Source of the DNA: Chrysoperla carnea
Lineage: Eukaryota > Arthropoda > Insecta > Neuroptera > Chrysopidae
DNA: 64,000 nucleotides
Reading direction: 5' to 3'
NCBI RefSeq assembly: GCF_905475395.1
Contig: NC_058342.1
Location: 24,524,640-24,588,639 of the forward strand
The notes beneath the pieces are model-generated. The model saw only the letters and a list, made by a program, of their open reading frames with translations, made no database searches and was not told the origin of the DNA. A program made the position numbers and the translations under genes. Every line of letters starts with the position of its first letter. Position 1 is the first letter of the stretch. This document shows positions 23,723-36,009 of the stretch, piece by piece.

Positions 23723-26280
23723 ACGGCAAGCTTAAAAATTAAGGAAAACTTTAATAAAGAATACTAAAATATAAAATATTCATAATATTTTGCTGCGCAA
23801 TTAACAATATTCCATTAAAATGTTATAATGGATTCCAAAAAGGGCCTTTTTAACCAGTGGAAGGGAAAAAATTATACAAACCCTAATTTTTTTCAATAGC
23901 CAAATTATTTTTGCTAAGTGAATCTTTGATTTTTCTGATTATTGGCGATGATTATTGGCCATGGGTCAAAAAATCTTAAATTGTGTAAGGACCATGGGTC
24001 GCTATGTTTTTTAATGAAAGATCTCAAACTATGTGATGAAAATTTGTTTATATATATTATGAATTTATTTTATATACGAACAAAAAAATTGCAAATAAAA
24101 GTTGTAAAAATTTTTCAAAAAATAAATTGTATTATTTAACCTTTTTCCTTCGTTTTTCTAAAGAAGATTATCCAAAATGTCTACCAATTCGAAGAAAATC
24201 AGAAAATTTTCTTGATGTGTACGAAGTAGATTGATGAAAGATTCGATTTCTTGACTAAAATGATCACAATGGAATTTTCTCGGTTAAAACTGAAAGCTGA
24301 GAATCTTGCAAACTCTTATCCTGAAGATTTAGAACTCGATTTAGTCAATGAATTGATACATCTTGACAATTTTGTGAATCAGTATGGGACGGCTTATGAA
24401 ATTTTCATATATTCACGTTAAGATCTATCAAGCTGTACAGATATCGTTCGCTTTATCTTTTCATTTTGCATTTATCGTGACGAAGGGCAGACAGTTAAAA
24501 ATAGGCTATAAAGTGATTTTATAAGCACCTGCACCAAATTTTTTATAGCATCGATATTTTTAAGGAGGTCACCCCATTTGGTGTGTTCACAAAATCGTTT
24601 TTTTTTCGTGGCACACGGATGACTTTGTAAAAAGAGCTGGAATTAAAGTAGAGCAATCCACTTTGAAAGATTTTCAAGGGGAAAAGGAAGAAATTCTCTC
24701 TGGACTAATCGCAGATTGATGGTAACTCGAGATTTTTATAGTTTTAACCGTACTTGAAACTTTAAAGGTAGTTTTCTCAAAATTGTGTTTTTCAAACTTT
24801 CCTTCATCATAGCTCGAGAACGAATCAACTGATTCACTTGAAATTTATAAGAGACTTAGCATATGTATAGCACGGAATGATTTAGAACCATCCAAAAGTT
24901 CCAATCAATCTGCCAAAAATCCAATTTTCAATGTTTTCGTCTGATTCATTCAGAGTCATTCCATGCATTTAGACCTCTACATTAAAATGATATTCTTTTT
25001 TTTTCTTTCAGTTAAGCCAATAAGTCGAAATCGTGGAGGAAGTTAGTGTCCTTTTTTTCGAGGTGAGGGTCTTTAGAGTGATACAACTTCCGTTCTAATG
25101 AAGAATTTTATTTAAAATTTATTTTATATAATCTTGAAATATTAATAGGTAAATGATAATAACCTCAAAGTTCTATCGCTTTTCATTCGTAAAAAATACA
25201 TTTCCGAAATTCTCAAAATCGGTCGACCCCCTTAAGTGCTACAAACTTTACAAAGTGTCCCAAAAATGTAAACACTGATAAAGTTTTATCGAGATGCTCC
25301 ATCGCGACTCACAATTATCAGTTTTAGGAAGAAGCTGTCCAGATTCATTATCATAGACCGGTCCCACTAGAGAAAGAGAAGTCATCGAAAGGCTTCAACA
25401 ATCTTTAAGAAAATCTGTTCTCCAAGTGGCTTTTTTCTGTAGGGTCATGTCAAGAACTACTTTTATAGCACAAGACCAGCTACAATCAATGAGTTGAAAT
25501 CAGCCATTGACAACAAATATGCCCTGTAAATAACATTGGTAACCATTACGAAATGGGAATTTCATCGTTCAACAGTATCTACTGTTTCTGGACTGAAAAT
25601 GGACAACCAACACACATGTGCACAAATGTGCACATTTATTTTGAATTTTTACGTATCATATATAGGGTTGCCACCTCAAAGTTCCGGGAAGTCGAGAGAT
25701 AGTGAAATTAATCTAATTAAATGGCCGAATTATATCCAGTTTTTCCATAATTAAAAATTTAAATAAAATCTCATTATTTATTCAATTTAGAAGAATTTAG
25801 GTTGATATCGAGAAATAAGAGAAACTCCCTAAAACTCCCAGCTATAATTATAGCCCTGAAAGAAGTGTATACATTTTTTGGACCACTTTGTACATATAGT
25901 ACAGAGTATAATGGCTGTATTAAAATCTAGTAAGTAAACTTTCATTTTTTTTTAAATCTCAAAAATTTCCGTTGAAAACAATTGAAACAAGCAGTTGAAA
26001 TTGAAATACATCAAATTCTGTTACGAAACAAATAATAGTAAAACGAATTACAATACATTAAATAGAATTAAATCTTTAATTTAGAAAATTAAATACGTTT
26101 ACAATTTCAAATTTAAATATAAAACACGCGTAATGGATGCCATCTGCAGCACATAACACGAACTAAAGAGTACTAACCATTCGTAAAAGTTCGTTATTCG
26201 TTACAGACCGAACAAACAAAACCCAACACACTAAAATGATAGGGAAGCGTATATTTAAAGTATAGTAAATGTAATAGTAG
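23723..26280. other. Unassigned intergenic DNA upstream of DOT1L
   Basis: No gene recognised. At about 24515-24570 'GTGATTTTATAAGCACCT' plus 'AGCATCGATATTTTTAAG' is a diverged scrap of the ATACCATG foldback family. The last few hundred bases before 26280 could hold DOT1L regulatory sequence, but no motif stands out enough to annotate. Confidence 0.35.
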
Positions 26281-26573
26281 TCACCAGATCGGCCATGTTT
26301 CAGTGAGAGACGGATTGAGTAACCTTTTTTTTAAAACACTAAGTAACTCATTTTTTTAGTTTTGTTTGTGGGTACAATTTGGGAATACAAAAAAAAAATC
26401 ACAATTTTTTTTTTGCGCGGAAAACACACACACACAAACGAGCAAAAATGTTGGTGATAACAGTGTCCATAAATCAGTTGTTTTAAAGTGGGTGAAAAAT
26501 TCAAAATAAAAATATCTGAAAGAAGTGGTGTATGTTTTTATGTTAATGAGAGTGTATGAAGTTAAAAATTAAC
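26281..26573 (+). promoter_or_regulatory. Probable DOT1L promoter and 5' UTR region
   Basis: The block around 26290-26325 is less AT-rich than its surroundings. It contains GGCCATGTTTCAGTGAGAG, combining a YY1/Pho-like GCCAT core with an initiator-like TCAGT (A at 26302). No TATA box lies at the right spacing. Sequence from there to the start codon would be 5' UTR, with an (AC)n tract at about 26426. The transcription start is a guess from one motif. Confidence 0.35.
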
Positions 26574-26651
26574 ATGGAATTAAGGTTGCATTCACCAGCA
26601 GGGGCTGATCCAGTGGTTTATCACTGGCCATTAACATCAGGACGAGGATCT
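26574..26651 (+). CDS. DOT1L: DOT1L (grappa) histone H3K79 methyltransferase, coding exon 1
   Basis: The exon encodes 26 residues, from MELRLHSPAG through PVVYHWPL to SGRGS, and ends in phase 0 at a strong donor (TCT|GTAAGT). It joins the exon at 42880 to give the conserved DOT1 start: ELRL.SP.GA.P..Y.WPL, a short linker, DKHD, then IVETIR. In human DOT1L this N-terminal block precedes the WVCEE.PDL segment of the catalytic domain. DOT1L methylates histone H3 lysine 79 in nucleosomes, in the nucleus, and is the only known non-SET H3K79 methyltransferase. An in-frame ATG at 26556 would add six residues (MKLKIN); a stop at 26547 excludes anything earlier. The catalytic SAM-binding region lies beyond the window. 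The identification rests on recall of the family, not a search. Confidence 0.85.
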
Positions 26652-27477
26652 GTAAGTAATCAAAAATCCAAAAATCTTTTTTTATTTTAAAATTCAGTGT
26701 TTTGAATCAAAAATCTTAGAGAACGGATTATAACGGTGCAATTGAATTAAAAAAAAATACAACATATAGAAAACAATAAGCCAAAACGTTGCCATATTTC
26801 TAATTATTTTAATCTCTTATCACAAAAAATTGCATTTCGATAATTTCAAGTTCAGTGCAATTTTTTTAGTCGCGATTTTTGTATTGATTTTACGGGGAAT
26901 TATAATACAGCTGATTTTTTTTCCCCTAAGATCTTTGACCCGATGTAAACTAAAGCTCTCTCTCACGTGGAAAGCTTCGCGACAGATTGCCTGGAAATTA
27001 TATACCTTATGAAAAATAAAAAGAGAAAGTTTTTGTTTAGTTCTAAGAACCGATCCCCGCCGACTGTGTACAATTTCTTAATATTAGTTTTAGTTTGAAT
27101 ATATTTGTGTTTTGATGTAATCATATTTTTTTCTCGTTTGTGTACATCAAATGACCTCCGTGCATTATATAATAAAAATTGCAATAATGCTTTTGTATCG
27201 TATTATATGTAATAATCCAGTTTTAAGAAAAAACAGCTGATTAATGTAAATGTGTGTAGAATTTTTGCAATTGAAATGAATTGCATTTCACCTTGAAATG
27301 ATTAAAAAGTGTTATTTAATTTATTATTTTTTTTTTTTTTCAAAATGCAATTTATATAATCAAAAGTAATTTAAACTATTTTAATGCAAGAAAAACGTTT
27401 TTTTCTTTTAAAATTTTCTTTATTCTTTTAAATAGAATTATTACTTTATTCAAGAAATTATTTTTCCCTCCTAAACG

Positions 27478-27850
27478 AAATTTTGCTATTTAGCGAACGA
27501 TTCTCGATTTCGTTAGGTTATTATTATCAAAATTCGACGAAAACTAGAAAGCTTTACTCATGAAATTTGAAATTTTGCTATTTAGAGAACGATTCTCGAT
27601 TTCGTTAGGTTATCATTATCAAAATTCGACGAAAACTAAAAAGCTTTACTGATGAAATTTGAAATTTTGCTATTTAGAGAACGATTCTCGATTTCGTTAG
27701 GTTATTATTATCAAAATTCGACGAAAACTAAAAAGCTTTACTCATGAAATTTGAAATATTGCTATTTAGAGAACGATTCTCGATTTCGTTAGGTTATTAT
27801 TATCAAAATTCGACGAAAACTAAAAAGCTTTACTCATGAAATTTGATATT
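27478..27850. repeat. Tandem array, four units of 92 bp
   Basis: The block GCTATTTAG(A/C)GAACGATTCT recurs at 27485, 27577, 27669 and 27761, exactly 92 bases apart. Units are nearly identical and also contain CGTTAGGTTAT, AAAATTCGACGAAAACTA and AAAGCTTTACT.ATGAAATTT. A fifth, strongly decayed relative may follow. It lies about 830 bases into DOT1L intron 1. Confidence 0.9.
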
Positions 27851-28282
27851 TTTCTTGAAAAACGTGATTTTGCTTTTTAGAAATTCAATTCTGATTTGTC
27901 CAGGCTTAATTTTTTTTAACCGCTGATTCTTGTAAATTATTTCTTCGAGATTTGGTGAAAAATGAAATATTTTTTCCAAACTAAACGTAGTTTCGTTATG
28001 GGGAAATAGAACCTCGATTTGGTTAGGTTTAAAACTTTTTTTGTACTTTGGGGTTGTAAAATTCGTCGTTACTTGACGAAAACTGGAGTTGTTTATAAAA
28101 TTGACCGGGGGTTTTGCTCTTTTAATAATAGAAAGATTTGTTCAAGACTTCAAGGATTTTTTATATAAAAAAAACTAGCGATTTTAATAAAATTTAACGA
28201 AATTCGATGAAAATTTCGATTAATACATTTTTCCTCCTAAATGCGGATCTTTATATGGAAATATTTAGTATCCTGGTTTATA

Positions 28283-28413
28283 AACGGAAATGGACTAATT
28301 AGGTGATTTTATGAACACCTATACCAAAATTTTTTTCGTAGCATCAATATTTTTAAGCGTCACAAACTTGGGACTAAACTTAATATACTATGTATATTTC
28401 ATATACATGGTAT
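28283..28413. mobile_element. Fragment of the ATACCATG foldback family (right-arm end)
   Basis: The text CGGAAATGGACTAATTAGGT, then TGAACACCTATACCAAAA, GTAGCATCAATATTTTTAAG and finally ACATGGTAT matches the last ~130 bases of the complete foldback at 46800-47933 in the same orientation. Confidence 0.7.
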
Positions 28414-28747
28414 AATGACTTATTACTTAATCTTTGCGAAAATGTGACATAATAACGTAAAATTTATAATAAAAGCACGTTAGTCACCATATTCGGCCTG
28501 GCGAAGAAAAAGAATTTATTTTAGTTTTTTAAATCTGAATCGGTTGATCTTGATTAACTTTTTTTGAATTTACCTTGACCTAGGTTAAGTTTTGAAGTGT
28601 AATTTTAATTATAATTTAAGAATCCCACCATAATATAAAATAAGCGCGCCAAAATATTACAGTACCATCTCATCTACTTCAATAGACCGATACGTCCAAT
28701 AATCCGGCACCCTAAAGTGACGATATTTATTATGAATTTTTCTATAC

Positions 28748-29282
28748 TATCAATTAAACTGAAAGGAAGCTAGCACACAATTCTAGCAGACAAATTTATT
28801 CTTCTCTCAAGAATATACGAAACTCCCTGTACATCATTAAAAATTTGAAAAACTCAAATATAATTGAAAATAATAATTTGTATAAAGTTTATACTAAAAT
28901 AATAATAAATTTAAAAAAGATTCAAGTCTCTAAAGTGGTGAAAATCTCATTCATAGGGACTCTAAGGAAAACTGAAGCTAGCAGACAATTTTAAAAATTC
29001 GTGTAAAGTCATTTATAATCCTTGTACCCTAACAATTTTCATTAAAATGGATTAATTATTTACTAAAAAAGAATTACTGAACGTTTAAACTTTTTTTACC
29101 GACCAGAACCCTTCTTGTAGGGACTTTAGGTATGGAATATAGGGATGCATGAAAATTCCTTAGAAGGTACCACTCAGAGGTCTTGTACCCTAACAATTTT
29201 CATTAAAATGAATTAATTATTTACTAAAAAAGATTTACTGAGCGTTTAAACTTTTTTTTAACGACCACAACCCCAACAGTAA
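28748..29282 (+). repeat. Modular 'GCTAGCAGACAA' repeat, copy 1
   Basis: Starts near AGGAAGCTAGCACACAATTCT and runs through CTCAAGAATATACGAAACTC and GGTGAAAATCTCATTCATAG, then the module AACAATTTTCATTAAAATGG..TTTACTAAAAAAGA present twice, ending TTTTTTTAACGACCA. Four further copies in both orientations share this order. No coding capacity. Confidence 0.75.
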
Positions 29283-29599
29283 TATTTTTTTCCATTCATG
29301 ATAAACTTTTTCATGAAATCACTCTATATATTGCCTTAATGTTCGATCATCGTTAAGTTCTTTCGAAATAATAAAAAGAAAATTTTGATGTGGTTAGAGT
29401 AAGCAGGATCAATGTATTTTTTACTTAAAATACCAACTCGTATATATTTATAATTTTTGAAGGCCATGTTGATAATGAAAACATTTGGTTTTTTAGTGTG
29501 AGTTTAAATTTAAAAAATGATAATTTTAAAAATATTGCACGTATTTTACGTACAGTAATGGCCAAACAGTGAGTGAAATGCAATATGTAGTACAGGCAA

Positions 29600-30490
29600 T
29601 AGAGTTAAATATTCATCTTGAGCTGAAAAATTGCGTTAACAAGATGAAAATTGGTTGTCTCAACCTCATATCGAGATCAAATATGGTGAATGGAGTCACG
29701 AATGTGATACATCTACCATATGGGGTTGAGTGCTGTAGTTAACACAACCACATGAGTTGTTTGTATGAAAGTAATATACTGTCTAACAAGTTTCAAATAT
29801 TGTTGTTTTGAAATGTAACATAGTTTTAAACAATCACTTTTTAGTTGGTTCTACCACTTATAAATATTATAACAAAATAGTAATGTGATTGACACAACCG
29901 CATGAGTAGGTTTATTAGGTTTATTTAAAAATAATAGCTTTCTACGAATCGGACTTGAACTAACAATCCATGGATTACTATTGATTTTAATGTCTTAAGT
30001 CCACCACTGTACCAACTAGGCTACCTATGGTTGTTAAATATGTGTAAAAATATGTTATATATTATAAAAAAGATCAAATTATTTCAAACTCTCTGTAAAT
30101 TAGTAACAACAATATTCATGTAGTTGACACAACCAGACATTGGCTAGACATGACAGGTATGAGCTCGTAGTAACCAAATCCTATATTTAAAGCAAACGCA
30201 AAGAAATTTTCTTTTAATTCGTTCGCTTTATTTACACGATTTATATATTCCAACTAAGTACAATTTTATTTTCCATTAATAAAAGCCATGTCTTTAAACT
30301 AAAAACAATCTCTTTCATAGAAATAATGATTTTGTTTATTTAACTTCAGTGATTTTGTATCAATGAATTCATATTTTAAATTCAATCCCATTCTATTGCA
30401 AATATTAAGATGTACTTGTTCCGGTCATTGGGAAATTGTTTGAAAGTTATTTACTTTATTTCAATATGAAACGGCCAACTTCGGGATGAG
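29600..30490 (-). repeat. Large repeat with tRNA-Leu(UAA)-like core, copy A
   Basis: The unit has an outer block (GGTTGTCTCAACCTCAT), a block GATTGACACAACCGCATGAG, the tRNA-like segment, a block TGTAGTTGACACAACCAGAC, then CCTATATTTAAAGCAAACGC. Three more copies exist at 41805-42482, 51545-52112 and 52113-52805. The tRNA-like segment defines the minus strand here. No open frame is kept. Confidence 0.7.
29942..30034 (-). repeat. tRNA-Leu(UAA)-like segment of copy A
   Basis: On the minus strand the segment has A-box-like TAGCCTAGTTGG, an anticodon-loop-like GGACTTAAGAC (UAA at the expected place), a long variable region and B-box-like AGTTCAAGTCC. The order and spacing fit a class II leucine tRNA, but the acceptor and T stems pair poorly, so it is more likely a tRNA-derived repeat head than a working tRNA. 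Confidence 0.55.
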
Positions 30491-30933
30491 GTCATTATTT
30501 TAAATTTTTTTTTCAGCTCATCTACAACCTTTTTGAGCTCAAAATCTGTAATGTCTGTGCTACAACGAATAGTGAATACTATTTATTTTTCAATGTATAT
30601 TTTAATAAATGTGCATATAATTACATCAATAATTGTATAAATACTAACTACTGAGTATTGAGTACTGACTATGGTGACGAACAAGGCCATACATTTATAT
30701 TAATTTACAATACGTTAATTGCATTTAGAAAATATGTATGTATTAATATATATGAAAATGAAATATGGATACCAACAGAGTCCGAAAAATTCTATTTGAA
30801 AGCTTTGCTAAGACAGAAATCGGTCTCTATTCAAGGGTTGCCTGATCATTTTCATTGAATAGTGATATAAGCCTGTCTTCTGGTAGTCTCATTTAGGCTC
30901 AATGTTGGTCCTAAGAAAGAAATAAAAAATATA

Positions 30934-31760
30934 CTGAACGGAAGCTAGCAGACAAATTTATTCTCCTCTCAAGAATATACGAAACTCCCTGTACATCATT
31001 AAAAATTTGAAAAACTCAAAAATAATTGAAAATGATAATTTGTATAAAGTTTATACTAAAATAATAATAAATTTTAAAAAGGTTCAAGGCTCTAAAGTGG
31101 TGAAAATCTCATTCATAGGGACTCTAACTAAGGAAAACTGAAGTTAGCAGACAATTTTAAAAATGCGTGTAAAGTCATTTATAAGCATTGTACTCTAACA
31201 ATTTTCATTAAAATGGATTAATGATTTACTAAAAATGAATTCCTGAACGTTTAAACTTTTTTTAACGACCACAATCCTTTTTGTAAGGACTTTAAGTATG
31301 GAATATAGGGATGCATGAAAATTCCTTAGAAGGTACCACTCAGAGGCCTTGTACCCTAACAATTTTCATTAAAATGGATTAATTATTTACTAAAAACGAA
31401 TTACTGAACGTTTAAACTTTTTTTAACAACCAGAACCCTTTTTGTAGGGACTTTAAGTATGGAATATCGAGATACATTAAGATGAGGGTGGAAAAATCAA
31501 CTTACAGATTTTTTTCCTCGTGATTTTGATTTTATTTGATTAATTATATACCAAAGAAGTTTTCTGAGCATATAAAGACTTCAAATGGGTGGAAAAATAT
31601 TTTTCGGAACTCTTTAAGTTAAAACTGAAGCTAGCAGACAATTTTAAAAATTCGTTTAAAGGCATTTGTAGTCCTTGTACCCAAACAATTCTCATTAAAA
31701 TAGATTAATTATTTACTAAAAAAGAATTACTGAAAGTTTAAACTTTTTTTAACGACCAGT
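30934..31760 (+). repeat. Modular 'GCTAGCAGACAA' repeat, copy 2 (long form)
   Basis: Begins ACTGAACGGAAGCTAGCAGA and carries three versions of the ATTTACTAAAAA.GAATT module. Two of them are followed by CTTTAAGTATGGAATATxG, and one joins a block with GATGAGGGTGGAAAAATCAA and CTCGTGATTTTGATTTTATT. Ends TTTTTTTAACGACCAG. It is the longest copy and shows how units were added or lost. Confidence 0.7.
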
Positions 31761-31892
31761 TAGAAAAAGCGATAGATTTGCATTTTTACCAAAATTGTTT
31801 ATCTGCATTGATTGACTTCAGTCCAGATATGGATCCAAGAAGACATAAAGAATTCTGCGTATGTGGAGATTATAAACTATAAACAAAATATA

Positions 31893-32382
31893 TAAGGTAA
31901 CTAGCTGTGAACTACCCGCTTTGCTGGGCAACATCCCCACTTGCACCCTCCCTCCAAATTTCCTTGCGTGGGATAACAGTTTTGTAATGTACACGTCATC
32001 CTCTTTTATTTGATACCCCACTTAGGTATATTTGTAAATATTCGATAATTCCTTCCCACTTTCTCGCTACACCTTTCTACCCTCCGAAGGTTAAAAGTAG
32101 ATAAAAACAATATATCTTTGAAGCTGGTTGTATATCGTGTCAATATTTGAGCTTAATCGATGCACAACTTTTTTAGTTTTTGAAGCATATCCCTTTCAAC
32201 CCCTATTTCAACCCCTTACTCTACTATAATATGGATGTATTATACAAAAAAACCTTCCTCTTGAATCACTCTATCTATTAAAAAAACCGCATCAAAATCC
32301 GTTGCGTAGTTTCAAAGATTTAAGCATACAAAGGGACATAGGGACAGAGAAAGCGACTTTGTTTTATACTATGTAGTGATAA
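31893..32382 (+). repeat. Interspersed 'ACTAGCTG...' repeat common in arthropods
   Basis: Starts AACTAGCTGTGAACTACCCG and ends with the long motif AAAATCCGTTGCGTAGTTTC ... ACAAAGGGACATAGGGACAG and GACTTTGTTTTATACTATGTAG. This layout (ACTAGCTG...CCCG at one end and a 'CCGT..GTAGTTT...GACA' end) recurs in many insect genomes as a nonautonomous element of uncertain class. Short related starts lie at about 34288 and 41653. Known from general experience, not a database hit. Confidence 0.5.
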
Positions 32383-32816
32383 TTCACAAGAGGAAAAAGA
32401 GAATGAAAATTTGAGTGAAAAATGCTCGAATACGGACTTTTACAGTAGCCAAACCATTTATTAAAATATAAATAGTATGGACTCTAAAATGCATTTATCA
32501 TTTTATTTTGCAGTACATAACACACATATTATATGAACAATGACCTTGGATGCTTTTATATTCAACAGAATATTGTGTGTAAAATAAAAATACAATGCAC
32601 TAAATATTGTGTCGGATTTTTTTAAATGTACACTTTTTGTTTAATTTCATTTCATAGTCATGAAAATATTATGTAACTTTTAACAAAACTATCATGATTT
32701 GCACCTCTATATCTTAATTGTTTCATACAGATAGATGTTTGTATCGATTTTACTTGCCTGCCCTAGAAAGGGAATGATATCGGATTTGCATATGAATCCA
32801 TAGTCGAGTTACTTAA

Positions 32817-33454
32817 GGATGTATGAGCATGGTAGTGGGGGCACAAATTTTAAAATAGATATTTTCAATTTTGATGATAAATTTATATTATTACTTGACG
32901 ATATAAGACGAAAAGTAAGAATAAAATTTTTCGATATCTGGCTTAATTTTCAAAATATCGAAAATTGAAAATTTTGTTTAATTATTTAGCTTTCGATATT
33001 TCGAAAACCAAGACACATATCGAAAAATTTTATTCTTATTTTTCGTCTACATTCATGAAGTTATAACAAAATTCATCATCAAAGTTGAAAATAAAATAAA
33101 AATAATTTCAACCCTTAATCTACCCTGCTCTTACATCCCTTATATGGACGGTGACACTTAGTTTTTTCTTTTCTAATTCATTGCTAATATGTTTACTTTC
33201 TATTAAAAAGTTTTTTTTAAATTTGTTTTCATTCATTCCAAATGAAAATTATCAAAAACTTCCAAAATATGTCGTTTTTTGAGATTCCTCCATAAGAGCC
33301 AATGTATTTTATATCGATTTTTAATGACTTTTTTCTTAAAAATTTGCACGGTTACCTAAGCTGAAATTTTAACCACATATTCTTTGAGTAAAAGACTACC
33401 TACAAACAAATTTTGAGCCTTTAAATCAAACATTGTTGTCATGCTCATACATCC
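32817..33454 (+). mobile_element. TTAA-flanked MITE, copy 1 (638 bp)
   Basis: TTAA duplications sit at 32813-32816 and 33455-33458. The ends are GGATGTATGAGCATG and its complement CATGCTCATACATCC. A TTAA target points to a piggyBac-like mobilising enzyme, although the ends are not the usual CCC. Inside, blocks such as ATCGAAAAATTTTATTCTTA and its inverse around 32925-33045 form a second internal inverted repeat. No open frame. The copy at 49673-50311 is the same element in reverse. Confidence 0.85.
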
Positions 33455-34336
33455 TTAAAAGAATTATTACCTGTACATTTTAGGATTATTACCTGTACAT
33501 TTAGGCTGCGCGGTACTAAACGCAACTACAACCGCCTTCCCGATGGCCTAAGCTCTATCCTAAAGAGCAAGAAGAACAACATATCATAAAATCAGCAATA
33601 ATAAAATTCTTTCTCGAAAACGTTGCGATACTATTATTTGTGTTATTTCGTATAGTGATGATACCCATATTACGTCATCAAATTGGATGCCCGCGTTATT
33701 GACAGTTTAAAAAAGGTTTAAAATATAATTTAAGTTTTTGGCAAGAAAGAGTGTGTATTTTTCCGAAATAAATTTTTTTGTGGCTTTTTATTAGCAAAAT
33801 CAACATTTTGAAGTACTTTTTCAAAAATAGTAGAATACCCTATTATCCTTGAATATAGAAGTCACGTGAGTCCTTGATATTAAATTTAAATATAGATTAA
33901 TTGCTAGCAACCACGTAGTTAAAAACAAGTTTTTTTATTTTTAAATTGCAAGTAAAGATGCACTAAATACATTCCCAATTCCCTTAGGTGGATTAATGAA
34001 CTTGTATCATAAATCGGTCAAGGTCAACCGTAACTTTGCATTTTTAATTAAAAATACTTTTTATTACAAAACGTAAATAATTATTTTTATTTACAACTTG
34101 TAATTAAATATAAAATACTCTTACCACGTGTGAGTAACAGGTTCAAAGTTTTGTTCCCGCGCAAAAAAATTATTATGGGTTTCCCATTTAATAAGTAGCT
34201 TGTGATGATGATGATTTTGGAGCAAAATTTGATTGTGGTTATGTAATATCGATTAAGTATATATTATTATTATTACTATAATTGTACTAGCTGACCCGTG
34301 CGGAATTCCTGCCCTGTACCCGTGTACTTACAGCCA

Positions 34337-34480
34337 TGTAAAGGATGTACGAGCAGACTAGACTTAGAGTTGAAATTATTTTTATCTTATTTTTAACTTT
34401 GATGATGAATTTTGTCATAACTTCCAAGCAACCCAGAATTTAAAAAAAAATTCCAACTTTGATAGCGAATAGGTATAATG
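34337..34480. mobile_element. Partial TTAA MITE
   Basis: AAAGGATGTACGAGCAGACT followed by TTATTTTTATCTTATTTTTA and TTTGATGATGAATTTTGT matches one half of the TTAA MITE interior in diverged form. It abuts an ACTAGCTGACCCG end at 34288 and the modular repeat beginning near 34490. Confidence 0.5.
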
Positions 34481-34489
34481 AAACTGAGA

Positions 34490-35108
34490 CTAATTCTTTT
34501 TTAGTAAATAATTAATCTATTTTAATGATAATTGTTAGGGTACAACGACTATAAATGCCTTTACACGAATTTTTAAAATTGTCTGCTAGCTTCAGTTTTA
34601 ACTTAAAGAGTCCCGAAAAATATTTTTCCACCCATTTGAAGTCTTTATATGCTTAGAAAACTTCTTTAGTATATAATTAATCAATTAAAATCAAAATCAC
34701 GAGAAAAAAAATCATTAAGTTGATTTTTCCACTCTCATCTTAATGTATCCCGATATTCCATATTTAAAGTCTCTACAAAAAGGGTTCTGGTCGTTAAAAA
34801 AAGTTTAAACGTTCAGTAATTCTTTTTTAGTAAATAATTAATCCATTTTAATGAAAATTGTTAGGGTACAATGCTTATAAATGACTTTACACGAATTTTT
34901 AAAATTGTCTGCTAGCTTCAGTCCCTTTGAATGAGATTTTCACCACTTAAGAGACTTGAACCTTTTTAAAATTTGTTATTATTTTAGTATAAACTTTATA
35001 CAAATTATTATTTTCAATTATATTTGAGTTTTTCAAATTTTTAATGATGTACAGGGAGTTTCGTAGATTCTTGAGAGGAGAATAAATTTGTCTGCTAGTT
35101 TCCGTTCA
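34490..35108 (-). repeat. Modular 'GCTAGCAGACAA' repeat, copy 3
   Basis: The order of modules is reversed relative to copies 1, 2 and 5: TTTTTTAGTAAATAATTAAT, TTAGGGTACAA, TTGTCTGCTAGCTTCAGTTT, the CACGAG/TTGATTTTTCCA block, then the long end module closing in TTTGTCTGCTAG and CCGTTCAGT. About 620 bases. Confidence 0.75.
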
Positions 35109-35607
35109 GTTCTTTAATAAATTCCCTATTTCTCCTAGACTTCCTAGGTGGATGAACGAATTACAATTATAAATTATATATATATCGGTCAAGGTCAACA
35201 AATATGATATTTTTTTCTGCATTTTAATTAAAAACTTTAATATGAATGAGAATAATTATTATAATTATTATTATTTATTTACAAGACTCTTTAATTAATT
35301 AATCATTTATTAAATAATTAATGTAAATTGATTTGTTTCTTCTTATTGAACTGTTATTTAAGTATAAAGGTGGGGGACAGGTTATATCGTGTGCTTGAGT
35401 CGTGGGTTTTCTCCATTGCAGTTACCAACAACGTATAGGGTTTTCCTTTGTTCGATTCTGGAAAATTTTAAATACTTAGGAAAGCTACTTGTAAATTATT
35501 GTTATTTTTTAATATATCTTAAAAGTCAATAACTGCACATTATGAAAGCAGTGTTATGAGGGGCGGGGGGGGGGGGTAGATTGCAGTTAGAAGAGGGAAA
35601 TTCAAAA

Positions 35608-35760
35608 AAGTGACGTTCAGTAAATCTTTTATAGTAAATAATTAATCCATTTTAATGAAAATTGTTAGGGTACAAGGCCTGTGAGTGGTACCTTCTAAGG
35701 AATTTTCATGCATCCCTATATTCCATACTTAAAGTCCCTATAAAAAGGGTTCTAAAATCA
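35608..35760 (-). repeat. Modular 'GCTAGCAGACAA' repeat, fragment
   Basis: Only one module is present: GTTCAGTAAATCTTTTATAG through TTAGGGTACAAGGCC, GGTACCTTCTAAGGAATTTT, CATGCATCCCTATATTCCAT and AAAGGGTTCT. A G-run (about ten G) lies just upstream near 35565. Confidence 0.65.
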
Positions 35761-36009
35761 TGAACAAAATCAATTCTCACCACTCTAGTTGCTGATGTCA
35801 AATCCATCGTGGTGGCGATTCAGCAATCATAATGCTAATTTTTGCTTTCTCGATCCTGACCACGCGGGGGTCCGACAAAACCTTCGAAGCCCGTCACTGC
35901 CGGGCGTTCATGTAGAGACTAGATTCATACCCGCCCGCTTCACTGGACTTAAAAGTAAAAACCACCGCTTTATAGTCTCCACCCTCTATAGATATACACA
36001 GTTTTCAAT

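Noticed and set aside
27478..27850. Regularly spaced repeat that could suggest a CRISPR array
   Set aside because: Eukaryotic context; the 92-bp units are identical throughout with no variable spacers.
35800..35950. Less AT-rich patch (CACGCGGGGGTCCGAC, TGCCGGGCG) that might be an exon
   Set aside because: No open frame with domain features and no good splice pair; probably a repeat fragment.
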